DNA of 64,000 bases, taken from positions 1 through 64,000 of the forward strand of contig JAQBNO010000142.1 of assembly GCA_028288485.1 (NCBI GenBank), read 5' to 3'. The notes under the pieces are model-generated. The model saw nothing but the letters and a program-made list of their open reading frames with translations, did not search any database and was not told the DNA's origin. The position numbers and the translations under genes were made by a program. This DNA is from Segetibacter sp. GTDB taxonomy: Bacteria; Bacteroidota; Bacteroidia; Chitinophagales; Chitinophagaceae. Each line of letters begins with the position of its first letter. Within the stretch, counting starts at the first letter, position 1. Of the stretch, positions 6,817-14,897 are shown in pieces.

Positions 6817-8925
6817 ATGTACTCGAAGGACCAGGTAGTTGAACTGCAAAAACTTACACAACAATTAGTTGAAGGAAATCATACTGAAAAGGCTTTTGAG
6901 ATTGTAGAGAACCTGCGAAACGTTCTGCAGTTTCACGAGCATCGCTATTATATATTGAATGATCCGTTGATCTCTGATACCGAATATGACCAGTTATTTA
7001 AGTTATTGGAGAAAATAGAAAAAGCAAACCCTGAACTCGTTACTGCAGCTTCGCCAACCCAACGTGTAGGAAACAGCCTCAACGCCTCTTTTAAAGCAGT
7101 AGCGCACCTGGTACCCATGCTTAGCCTCGAAAATAGCTATAATGCCGGAGACCTGGTAGACTGGGACCGTAAGGCAAAAGAAGTTGCAAAAAAAGATGAA
7201 CTTGAATATTGCATCGAACCAAAGTTCGACGGTGCAAGTGTTTCACTAATTTACGAAAATGATCATTTGGCCAGGGGAGCTACAAGAGGCAATGGTATGG
7301 AAGGTGACGATATCACGACTAATATTAAGCAGATCCGTTCAATACCGCTTACGGCTGCTTTTAGTAAATATGGCATTCAGCAAATAGAGATCAGGGGCGA
7401 AATAATGATGTCGAAAAAAGCATTCAAGGAGTATAACGATCAACTGGTGTCACAAAATATTGCACCGCTTGCCAACCCAAGAAATGCAGCTTCAGGAAGT
7501 CTACGCATGAAAGATCCCAAAGAAGTAGGTCGTCGCAGGCTCGAAGCTTTTCTGTATAATGCAAGTTATTATATAAGAACTAAAGAGCCGGTTGCTCCTC
7601 AAAACGAAGAACTGTTGCACAAACATTCAGGCATTTTACAAATGCTGTGGAATGTCGGTTTCAGAAGCCCTATGAACGAAATGAAAGTGGTGAAAGGCAT
7701 CCAGGCAGTCATTGACTATTGTAACGAATATGAAGGAAAAAGGGACAACCTTCCTTATGAGATTGATGGGATGGTTATCAAGGTGAATGACCTGGATCTG
7801 CAGGACAAAATGGGAATGACAACGCATCATCCCCGTTGGGCTATCGCTTATAAATTCAAAGCACGGCAGGCAACCAGTAAACTGCGTAAGGTAGAGTTCC
7901 AGGTGGGAAGAACAGGTTCAATAACCCCGGTAGCTAAAATTGACCCTGTTTTTATTAGCGGAGTTACAGTTGGGTCTATCTCACTATTTAATGAAGACGT
8001 AATCAAGGAAAAGGATTTAAAAATAGGTGATACGGTATTGGTGGAGCGTGCGGGTGATGTTATTCCCTACATAGTAAAGTCGCTGAGTGAGGTAAGAGAT
8101 GGGAGCGAAGAAGAGATCGTTTATCCTAAAGTATGCCCCGTGTGCAATAGCGAATTATACAAGGAAGAAGGCGAGGCTGTATGGCGTTGTATAAATATTG
8201 AATGCCCCGCTCAAGTGGTTGAAAGAATGATCCACTTTGTAAGCAAAGACGCAATGGATATTAAAAGTTTTGGCGAAGCTAATGTTCGAAAATTTTATGA
8301 GCTGGGGTTACTAAAGGATATTCCCGGCATTTATACACTTGATTTTGCTGCTATCGGTAAAATGGCCGGTTTTGGTAAAAGGTCAATTGATAATTTACAG
8401 GCAGCAATTGAAGAGTCGAAACACCAGTCGTTGAACCGCCTGATTTTCGCCCTGGGCATTCGCTATGTTGGTGAAACAACGGCAAAGGTTTTAGCGAACT
8501 GCATCAGCCACCTTTTACACCTGAAAGATTTTTCTGAAGAGAAACTCCAGACGTTGGAAGATATCGGCGTAAAGGTTGCCAAAAGCGTACATACGTTTTT
8601 TCAGAATGAACAAAACATTGAAATGCTTCAACAACTTGAACAGTTAGGTGTTGAAATGAATAATAAAAAGAACGCAGTAATTGCAAAGGGTGGCTTAGAT
8701 GGCCAGACATTTTTATTTACCGGAACACTCAACAAGCTCAAGCGCACTGAAGCAGAGGAAATGGTTGAGTTACACGGAGGAAAGTTACTGGGAAGTGTAA
8801 GCAGTAAATTAAATTACCTGGTTGCCGGCGAAGCCGCAGGAAGCAAGCTCGAAAAAGCTAAGAAAATACATACGGTTAAAGTTATTAGCGAGGATGAGTT
8901 TTTGAGTTTAATTGAAAGTAACTAA
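6817..8925 (+). CDS. ligA: NAD-dependent DNA ligase LigA (702 aa)
   Basis: Essential ligase that seals nicks during replication and repair using NAD+. The adenylated lysine is Lys136 in EPKFDG. Domains in order: Ia and adenylation (1-330), OB fold (about 335-410), a four-Cys zinc finger (CPVCNSEL through INIECPAQ, about 437-465), helix-hairpin-helix region, and a C-terminal BRCT domain (about 625-700). Length is slightly above the usual 670. It stands alone; no partner gene is close on the same strand. Confidence 0.97.
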   Translation: MYSKDQVVELQKLTQQLVEGNHTEKAFEIVENLRNVLQFHEHRYYILNDPLISDTEYDQLFKLLEKIEKANPELVTAASPTQRVGNSLNASFKAVAHLVPMLSLENSYNAGDLVDWDRKAKEVAKKDELEYCIEPKFDGASVSLIYENDHLARGATRGNGMEGDDITTNIKQIRSIPLTAAFSKYGIQQIEIRGEIMMSKKAFKEYNDQLVSQNIAPLANPRNAASGSLRMKDPKEVGRRRLEAFLYNASYYIRTKEPVAPQNEELLHKHSGILQMLWNVGFRSPMNEMKVVKGIQAVIDYCNEYEGKRDNLPYEIDGMVIKVNDLDLQDKMGMTTHHPRWAIAYKFKARQATSKLRKVEFQVGRTGSITPVAKIDPVFISGVTVGSISLFNEDVIKEKDLKIGDTVLVERAGDVIPYIVKSLSEVRDGSEEEIVYPKVCPVCNSELYKEEGEAVWRCINIECPAQVVERMIHFVSKDAMDIKSFGEANVRKFYELGLLKDIPGIYTLDFAAIGKMAGFGKRSIDNLQAAIEESKHQSLNRLIFALGIRYVGETTAKVLANCISHLLHLKDFSEEKLQTLEDIGVKVAKSVHTFFQNEQNIEMLQQLEQLGVEMNNKKNAVIAKGGLDGQTFLFTGTLNKLKRTEAEEMVELHGGKLLGSVSSKLNYLVAGEAAGSKLEKAKKIHTVKVISEDEFLSLIESN

Positions 8926-9059
8926 ATTAAATTGCAGAACCTTTTAAGTTTATTCTAATGGAACGCATTTGTTTAATATAATGAACGAGATAGAACCGGG
9001 ACATGCGGTAAGTGAAGAGCTATCTGCAATAAGCACAACTACGAAACTTAATGCCTTGC

Positions 9060-9290
9060 ATTAACTGAAGAAGTTGCTATGTATGTGGAAAATTTTGAAG
9101 TAGATAAGGAATATGCAAAATACCTTTTCCAATGGCATTTTTATTTTATTTACAAGTCCTCAAGAACTTCGACTCTTTTCTGGAGCAACCTTGGCAGTTC
9201 AGAAGAAATGAATGCTTCATACTGGAGTAAATCAAGAGCGTTATCAGCTTCGTTTATCCCATAAGGTATCAGCAACTACTACCATAATTT
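9060..9290 (-). pseudogene. Possible remnant of a PIN-type toxin or similar small gene
   Basis: Directly after the decayed UPF0175 gene, the minus strand has an ATG with MVVVADT, resembling the start of PIN-domain proteins that usually follow UPF0175 antitoxins. The frame stops after 13 codons. A further open stretch (DNALDLLQYEAFISSELP) follows out of frame with its own stop. This suggests a heavily deleted gene, but the toxin assignment rests mainly on the neighbour and seven residues. Confidence 0.3.
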
Positions 9291-9497
9291 AAGTTAGAGG
9301 AGCGATTCATCATAATGAAGAGAAATTTCGCGCCTGTCTAATTCTTTTCATAAAATTAAGCCAGTGCAGTCCGGCAAGGAAGCCGCTTTGCGTAGAGAAA
9401 GTCATTCCTTTATAAAAAGCATAACCGCAATTTCAAGATTAAGTTCAGCTTCGGTAAATGCTGAAGCATTGATATACGAGTTCTCTATCGTAATCAT
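9291..9497 (-). pseudogene. Decayed UPF0175 family (antitoxin-type) gene
   Basis: Reading the minus strand across frames recovers a UPF0175-like protein. It begins MITIENSYINASAFTEAEL and continues with NLEIAVMLFIKE before a stop. In a second frame there is GFLAGLHWLNFMK, and in a third HYDESLL followed by TAA. These are the N-terminal, middle and C-terminal signatures of this small HTH family, often the antitoxin partner of a PIN-type toxin. At least two frameshifts separate them, so the gene is dead. The rest of the 8926-9629 gap holds nothing else I can support. Confidence 0.6.
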
Positions 9498-9629
9498 TTA
9501 AATTCTTTGTATAAAATTAATGAAAAATGGTACACTCCTCCGCAGCGAACCAGCTTTTTAATAAAACAGGTTTTCTGTTATAAATATTTGTTGCTTTGCA
9601 AGCATATTTTTACTTATGAAAAATTACAA

Positions 9630-10295
9630 ATGCTACAACCATCCACGCTTACCTATATAAAAGACCTCACTGCAAATAATAACAAACCCTGGTTCGAAGA
9701 GAACAGGAATGCTTTCAACAACGCAAAAGATGACTTCCAAAAACTGGTAACGGAAATCATAACCACGTTTGGAACGGTTGATCCCGATATCGCGCCCCTT
9801 GAAGCTAAAAATTGCATTTTCCGTCAATACCGCGATGTTCGTTTCAGTAAAGACAAAACGCCTTACAAGCATCACATGGGTGCAAGCTTCGACAGGGGAG
9901 GAAAGAAGTCGGGCTTTGCAGGTTATTATTTGCATATTCAACCCGGAAACAAAAGCATGGCAGGTGGCGGCATCTGGATGCCGGAAGGTCCGGCTCTTAA
10001 AAAAATAAGGCAGGAGATCGATTATGGCTGGGATGAATTCAGCGACATTATCAACAAGAAAGAATTCAAATTGGTTTACGGCGAGTTGCAGCAAGGCGAA
10101 TTCAAACTCAGCCGCGAACCCAAAGGCTACGAAAAAGATAATCCCGCTATAGAATATTTAAAATTAAAAAGCCTCGTAGCAATCCGTCCGCTTACTGACG
10201 AAGAACTTGTTTCGAAAGACTTGTTACAAAAAATTATGCAGGCTTTTGAAGCCCTGATGCCACTGCTAAAATTTATAAATCGTTCTTTAGAATAA
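9630..10295 (+). CDS. DUF2461 domain protein (TIGR02453 family), 221 aa
   Basis: Soluble protein of unknown biochemical function, recognised by NNNKPWFEENR near the N-terminus, FRQYRDVRFSKDKTPYK (about residues 66-82), the glycine-rich GGGIWMPEG and the C-terminal KG(Y)EKDNP segment. I start at the Met of MLQPSTLTYI; the open frame extends 41 codons upstream but that part has no family similarity. Length fits the family. It is 7 bp from the alkyltransferase-like gene, so the two form an operon, which hints at, but does not prove, a link to DNA repair. Confidence 0.85.
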   Translation: MLQPSTLTYIKDLTANNNKPWFEENRNAFNNAKDDFQKLVTEIITTFGTVDPDIAPLEAKNCIFRQYRDVRFSKDKTPYKHHMGASFDRGGKKSGFAGYYLHIQPGNKSMAGGGIWMPEGPALKKIRQEIDYGWDEFSDIINKKEFKLVYGELQQGEFKLSREPKGYEKDNPAIEYLKLKSLVAIRPLTDEELVSKDLLQKIMQAFEALMPLLKFINRSLE

Positions 10296-10302
10296 TAAGA
10301 TT

Positions 10303-10683
10303 ATGAAAAAGAACAATTCAGGTTCGGAATTACCGGTTGCGGATAATAGTAAGCACTATTCTTTTTTCCAGGACGTTTGGGATGTTGTAAGGCAAATCCC
10401 CGAAGGAAGGGTTACTACTTACGGCGCTATCGCGAGTTATCTTGGCACAAAGTCATCTGCAAGAATGGTAGGCTGGGCGATGAATTCCAGCTTTATGGTT
10501 AGCCCGAAAGTGCCGGCTCAACGGGTAGTTAACAGGGCTGGACTTTTATCGGGTAAGGCTCACTTTGCCACTGCCACATTAATGGAAGAACTTTTGCAAA
10601 AAGAAGGAATACAGGTAGAGGCTGACAAAGTTGTAGATTTTGGAAAAGTTTTTTGGGACCCTGCAATAGAACTGAAGACTTGA
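10303..10683 (+). CDS. Alkyltransferase-like protein (ATL/MGMT fold without the active cysteine), 126 aa
   Basis: Matches the DNA-binding domain of O6-methylguanine methyltransferase: VWDVVRQIPEGRVTTYGAIA, then ARMVGWAM and PAQRVVNRAGLLSG. The PCHR active site is replaced by PAQR, so Ala72 stands where the methyl-accepting Cys would be. Such ATL proteins bind O6-alkylguanine and hand the lesion to nucleotide excision repair rather than reversing it. It follows the DUF2461 gene by 7 bp. It is the fourth alkylation-linked gene within 6 kb, after alkB, the Ada-zinc protein and ada. Confidence 0.85.
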   Translation: MKKNNSGSELPVADNSKHYSFFQDVWDVVRQIPEGRVTTYGAIASYLGTKSSARMVGWAMNSSFMVSPKVPAQRVVNRAGLLSGKAHFATATLMEELLQKEGIQVEADKVVDFGKVFWDPAIELKT

Positions 10684-10697
10684 AATATCGGAATTCA

Positions 10698-10755
10698 TTT
10701 TTGTTTACCAGCTATTTCCCTTTCTGCAGCCCCGGTTGTGTCACTCACTTTTACT
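10698..10755 (-). repeat. Dispersed repeat, copy 4 (core variant B)
   Basis: Minus-strand copy with head GTAAAAG and core GTGAGTGACACAACC, ending in AAAAATG. It fills the gap between the ATL gene and the CocE-type hydrolase. Confidence 0.65.
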
Positions 10756-10828
10756 GTATCTTTTCATAGCCGCGAGATAATGCCTTAAAACCTGTTTAAA
10801 TCACCGATACTTCAACAGAAACACATCA

Positions 10829-12661
10829 ATGAGATACTTTTTCTTCTTTTTATCCATTATTAATATATCGCTCCTTTCATGTGCCCAGTCGGGAAAAGTC
10901 CAATATACCAAGATTGAAAGAATGATTGCGATGAGGGATGGCGTCAAACTTTTTACAGCTATTTACATCCCTAAAAATAGTTCCGTTAAGATTCCAATAC
11001 TCCTGGAACGAACACCTTACTCCTGCAATCCATACGGCGAAGATAAGCAGCGGGCTCAGTTAGGTCCGAGCAGGTTGTTCGCAGGTGAAGAATACATACA
11101 TGTTTACCAGGATGTAAGAGGACGTTACATGAGCGAAGGAAAATTTGAAGAAACAACCCCACATATTGCCAATAAAAGATCGAATAAAGACGTGGATGAA
11201 AGTAGCGATACTTACGATACCATCGAATGGCTTCTCAGGAACATCGAAAATAACAATGGAAAGGTGGGGATGTATGGCATTTCTTATCCGGGGTTTTATG
11301 CCACGGCCGCTTTACCCAATGCTCATCCTGCACTAAAAGCAGTTTCTCCCCAGGCACCTGTTACAGATGAATTTGAAGGTGACGATGCTTATCATCGCGG
11401 CGCTTTCTTCTTAATGGATAACTATAGCTTCATGAACGGCTTCGACTACCCAAGAGATACTCCGTGGACTTCATACCCGCCCTTTTGTAGCCAGGAAATA
11501 CCAGACGCCTATACTTATTATTTAAAGATGGGACCAATTAAAAACGCTAATGAACTTTGCTTCGATAATAAAAGTAAGATCTGGAACGAGTACCTGCTGC
11601 ACGATACAAAAGATGAATACTGGCAAACGAGGGACATTCGTCAGCACCTGCAAAATATAAAACCTGCCGTTTTGGTTGTAGGCGGATGGTACGATGCTGA
11701 GGACTTGTTTGGAGCATTAAAAACTTATGGAGCCATTGAAAAACGAAATTCAAAAAATAATAACCGGCTTATTATGGGCCCCTGGACCCATGGTGGTTGG
11801 GCCAGGGGAAACTGGAGCGGTTACTCGACAATAGATTTTCAAACCAATACTGCTGCTTACTTTCAAAAGGCCGAGTTCGATTTCTTTACTAACTACTTAA
11901 AAGGAGCCGGAGATCTTACTGCTGCCGAGGCAACAGTTTTCGAAACAGGAAGCAACAAATGGAAAGAATATCCTGTTTGGCCGCCCGCAAATGCTAAGCC
12001 TGTTAACTGGTTCTTAGGTAACACCAAAACACTTTCTTTTACAGCCACAAATACTGCTTCCGGTTTTGATGAATATGTTTCTGATCCTGCAAACCCGGTT
12101 CCTTATATGAACACTAACCGGGGCGGAAGAAATAATGAATATATGGTAGCAGACCAGCGGTTCGCTTCAGCGCGAAAAGATGTGTTGAGTTATGAGAGCA
12201 AGGTATTAGAAAACGATGTTACGCTATCGGGTCCAATAACTGCGCACCTGTTTGTAAGTACCACCGGAACTGATGCAGATTTTGTTGTAAAAGTAATTGA
12301 TGTATTACCTGATACAGCCGGCCGGGAAAATCAAAAAGATGTTGCAGGCATGCAACGACTTGTCAGGGCTGAAGTGTTGAGAGGAAAATTCCGCAATAGT
12401 TATTCAAACCCCGAGCCATTTGTTCCGGGTAAAATAACCGAAGTGAAATATGAATTAAATGACGTTGCACACTGTTTTAAGAAAGGGCATAAAATAATGG
12501 TTCAGGTACAAAGCAGTTGGTTCCCTTTGGTCGACAGGAACCCACAGAAGTTTATGAGCATACCAAAAGCAGATGAAAAGGATTTCCAGGCTGCTACCAT
12601 GCGTATTTACCATGATGCTGCACATCCATCGTCAATTGAGGTTTTACAGTTAACCAGGTAA
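10829..12661 (+). CDS. CocE/NonD (X-Pro dipeptidyl-peptidase S15) family hydrolase, secreted (610 aa)
   Basis: Exported serine hydrolase. The N-terminus has a lipoprotein-type signal (hydrophobic run then LLSCAQSG, Cys18), so it is probably anchored in an envelope membrane. The alpha/beta-hydrolase domain carries the nucleophile Ser152 in GISYPGF, the acid region in GGWYDAED and the catalytic His region in PWTHGGW. A C-terminal jelly-roll domain (from about 375, with VTLSGPITAHLFVSTTGTDA) completes the S15/CocE layout. Substrate may be an acyl peptide or ester such as a beta-lactam-like acyl compound; sequence does not decide. It stands alone, 28 bp before a methyltransferase. Confidence 0.88.
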   Translation: MRYFFFFLSIINISLLSCAQSGKVQYTKIERMIAMRDGVKLFTAIYIPKNSSVKIPILLERTPYSCNPYGEDKQRAQLGPSRLFAGEEYIHVYQDVRGRYMSEGKFEETTPHIANKRSNKDVDESSDTYDTIEWLLRNIENNNGKVGMYGISYPGFYATAALPNAHPALKAVSPQAPVTDEFEGDDAYHRGAFFLMDNYSFMNGFDYPRDTPWTSYPPFCSQEIPDAYTYYLKMGPIKNANELCFDNKSKIWNEYLLHDTKDEYWQTRDIRQHLQNIKPAVLVVGGWYDAEDLFGALKTYGAIEKRNSKNNNRLIMGPWTHGGWARGNWSGYSTIDFQTNTAAYFQKAEFDFFTNYLKGAGDLTAAEATVFETGSNKWKEYPVWPPANAKPVNWFLGNTKTLSFTATNTASGFDEYVSDPANPVPYMNTNRGGRNNEYMVADQRFASARKDVLSYESKVLENDVTLSGPITAHLFVSTTGTDADFVVKVIDVLPDTAGRENQKDVAGMQRLVRAEVLRGKFRNSYSNPEPFVPGKITEVKYELNDVAHCFKKGHKIMVQVQSSWFPLVDRNPQKFMSIPKADEKDFQAATMRIYHDAAHPSSIEVLQLTR

Positions 12662-12689
12662 CCTTTCATAACATTTATTGCTTTTAATC

Positions 12690-13304
12690 ATGAAAAATAA
12701 GCTGCAGGAATCGTTTGGAAACATTGACATCTACCTCTTCGACCAACTCTTAAAAGGCACTTTCGATGATTGCAAAAGCGTTATCGATGTTGGCTGTGGC
12801 TATGGAAGGAATATTGTTTATTTCCTCAAAAGTGGTTTTGAAGTATTTGGTGTGGACCAAAATGCAGCGGCTATCGGGGAAGTTAAAAAGTTATCTAAAC
12901 AATTAGCTCCCGCTAACCCCTTAGAAAACTTTCGTGTTGCTCTTGCAGAAGCTCTGCCATTCGGCGATTATACTTTTGATGTCGCTATTAGCAGTGCCGT
13001 GTTTCACTTTGCGAAAAGCGAGGAACATTTCGACAGGATGGTTAGATCAGTTTGGCGGATTTTAAAACCTGGGGGATACATGTTTGCAAGGTTGGCATCG
13101 AACATCGGGATAGAGAACCTGGTAGTGGATTTGGGTAATGGCAGGTGCCGGCTCCCGGACGGCTCTGATCGCTTCCTGGTTGATCAGCAAACTTTACTCG
13201 ATTACACAAAGAAATTAAACGGCCAATTGTTTGAGCCAATTAAAACAACTAATGTGCAGAACTTAAGGTGTATGACAACCTGGTGCGTTCGCAAGATGGG
13301 TTGA
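12690..13304 (+). CDS. Class I SAM-dependent methyltransferase (204 aa)
   Basis: Rossmann-fold methyltransferase. Motif I is VIDVGCGYGRNIVYF near residue 35, the acidic residue after strand 2 is in VFGVDQNAAAI, and the post-motif region AISSAVFHFAKSEEHFDRMV resembles ubiquinone/menaquinone-type small-molecule methyltransferases (Methyltransf_11). I start at MKNKLQESFG. The substrate is not recognisable. It follows the S15-family gene by 28 bp on the same strand and may be cotranscribed. Confidence 0.82.
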   Translation: MKNKLQESFGNIDIYLFDQLLKGTFDDCKSVIDVGCGYGRNIVYFLKSGFEVFGVDQNAAAIGEVKKLSKQLAPANPLENFRVALAEALPFGDYTFDVAISSAVFHFAKSEEHFDRMVRSVWRILKPGGYMFARLASNIGIENLVVDLGNGRCRLPDGSDRFLVDQQTLLDYTKKLNGQLFEPIKTTNVQNLRCMTTWCVRKMG

Positions 13305-13373
13305 TATAAATCATACGTCTAAGAATGTACCGGCTGTTGTTTTCGCCTTCCTGTTTCAACAGCATTACTACCC

Positions 13374-13432
13374 TTGAAGAGTGCGACGCAACCGGGGCCA
13401 CATGGTAATTCAACTACCGGGCACAAAAAAAA
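13374..13432 (+). repeat. Dispersed repeat, copy 5 (core variant A)
   Basis: Degenerate head, core GAGTGCGACGCAACC, then ACCGGGCACAAAAAAAA tail. It lies in the 301-bp gap between the methyltransferase and the NUDIX-fold regulator. Confidence 0.75.
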
Positions 13433-13522
13433 TCAAAACGTGAACAGTTTTCCAACTTCCATTTGTTCAATTGCCTCTATATTTTGTTCTAATAGTGGTC
13501 GCAGAATTATCATGTATTATTT

Positions 13523-13540
13523 ACACAATATAAATTGTGT
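13523..13540. promoter_or_regulatory. Palindrome upstream of the NUDIX-fold regulator, candidate operator
   Basis: Perfect inverted repeat ACACAAT-ATAA-ATTGTGT, 66 bp before the regulator's ATG. A related palindrome lies at 14466-14482 between the regulator and susC; both share the half-site ATTGTGTA/T. Autoregulation is inferred. Confidence 0.5.
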
Positions 13541-13605
13541 TACTTTAACAGCCGATTTTCTGTTTATTTCTTCAACACCAAAGCAGTGCTTTAATAAATT
13601 GCTAT

Positions 13606-14352
13606 ATGAACACAGACGACACTTTAACTCCGCTTAACCGCAGCCGTAGTATTTTAATAGCTGAACCTACAAAATTAGTTACTTCATACCCTGCTTTCCC
13701 CATAACCGTTGATTGTGTAATTTTTGGCTTCGAAGAAAATGAACTGAAAGTATTATTAATAAGAAGTGACCTTCAATATTTTGAAGGAAAGTGGTCTTTG
13801 TTGGGAGATGTACTAAAAGAAACAGAAGCATTAGATGACGCAGCCTACCGCGTTCTATGTCAGAGAACTGGTATGACCGATGTTTTCCTGGAACAGGTTA
13901 AAACATTTGGTAGTCCGAGTCGCCATCCCGGTGGAAGAGTTATTACGATTGCCTATTGCTCACTACTGAATATTCATCACCATGAGTTGAAGATCTATGA
14001 TAATGAACTGCACTGGCACAACGTAAAAAACCTTTCTGACATGGCTTTCGATCACCAGCTGATTGTGGAGGAGTGTTACCAGTGGTTACAGAAGCGCATA
14101 CAGGAACATCCGCTCGCCTTTAATTTATTACCCGAAAAATTCTCCTTAAGAGAGTTGCAGAATTTGTATGAAGCAATCCTGGGGGTTGAGCTCGACAGGA
14201 GAAATTTCAGGAAAAAGTTTTTTGCGATGGATTTCTTAATTGATATGGAGGAATTTGAAGAAAACGTTCCTCATCGACCCGGAAAACTCTACAAATTCAA
14301 TTTTGATAAATACGAAAAAAACAAACGGAAGTGGTTTGCTATTGATTTCTAA
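13606..14352 (+). CDS. NrtR/AraR-type transcriptional regulator with a degenerate NUDIX domain (248 aa)
   Basis: N-terminal NUDIX fold (about residues 28-150) followed by a winged-helix domain (about 165-245, with FSLRELQNLYEAILGVELDRRNFRKK), the NrtR layout. The NUDIX box is broken: the segment LLGDVLKETEALDDAAYRVL and the following CQRTG lack the second Gly and the catalytic Glu residues of the REUXEE core. Hydrolysis is therefore unlikely, and the domain probably senses a sugar-derived ligand, as in the AraR regulator of Bacteroides. It sits just upstream of a Sus locus on the same strand and is flanked by two palindromes, so control of that locus is likely. Confidence 0.85.
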   Translation: MNTDDTLTPLNRSRSILIAEPTKLVTSYPAFPITVDCVIFGFEENELKVLLIRSDLQYFEGKWSLLGDVLKETEALDDAAYRVLCQRTGMTDVFLEQVKTFGSPSRHPGGRVITIAYCSLLNIHHHELKIYDNELHWHNVKNLSDMAFDHQLIVEECYQWLQKRIQEHPLAFNLLPEKFSLRELQNLYEAILGVELDRRNFRKKFFAMDFLIDMEEFEENVPHRPGKLYKFNFDKYEKNKRKWFAIDF

Positions 14353-14465
14353 GTAACCCTTCCAATACCAAATTAATCACAATCCTTTCACTCCGCGGGT
14401 ATCTTAAGCAATACTTGAAAAAAATTGTAGTGATTTATAAAGGGAGATTAAAAAAATACTATTAT

Positions 14466-14482
14466 TGTGTATAATTTACACA
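14466..14482. promoter_or_regulatory. Palindrome between the regulator and susC, candidate operator
   Basis: Inverted repeat TGTGTA-TAATT-TACACA, preceded by ATTG and similar in half-site to the palindrome at 13523-13540. It lies about 415 bp before the susC start; control of the Sus genes from here is inferred. Confidence 0.45.
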
Positions 14483-14513
14483 TTGAGTTGTAGTTAACGA
14501 AAGGTTGCTGTAT

Positions 14514-14703
14514 ATGAAATTTATATTTACACTCTTTTTTTTAGCATTCCTTCTTTCCGCCAACAGCCAGGAATGGGTTAAATGGAAAGCGACGTCCGAG
14601 CACGGAGGATGTTAAAAACAGGGCCTGCACCAACAGTTCCGGAAGTTACCATTTCAAAACACTTGTTGACTGTGCTGAAAAACCTTGACCGACTCTTGTT
14701 CAG
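14514..14703 (+). pseudogene. Remnant of a small exported protein
   Basis: An ATG at 14514 opens a clear signal peptide (FIFTLFFLAFLLSANSQE) and stops after 33 codons at 14615. In the next frame the sequence continues as NRACTNSSGSYHFKTLVDC and stops again. This looks like a frameshifted small secreted protein; I do not recognise the family. The rest of the 14353-14897 gap shows no gene. Confidence 0.35.
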
Positions 14704-14897
14704 CTTTTTGAACACCAGCAGGGCCGGAATTTGATTGGGAACTATCAATAAAAGTTGCGTGAAAAAAGCAGCGTTGTGATGTAATTATTGCCTTATCTCA
14801 ATAGGAATTATCATTGAGAATATTGACCCGTAATCCTTAGAAAACTACAAAGATCTATTGTTTTATTACCAAAAAATTTTTTTTAAACCTTAGAATT

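Noticed and set aside
9079-9264. 61-codon plus-strand open frame
   Set aside because: No protein-like features beyond length; it is antisense to better evidence of a decayed minus-strand gene.
13374-13637. 87-codon open frame overlapping the regulator start
   Set aside because: Starts inside a dispersed repeat copy and runs through the candidate operator; no domain seen.
14770-14800. Further copy of the dispersed repeat (GCGTTGTGATG)
   Set aside because: Only about nine bases match and neither head nor tail is present.
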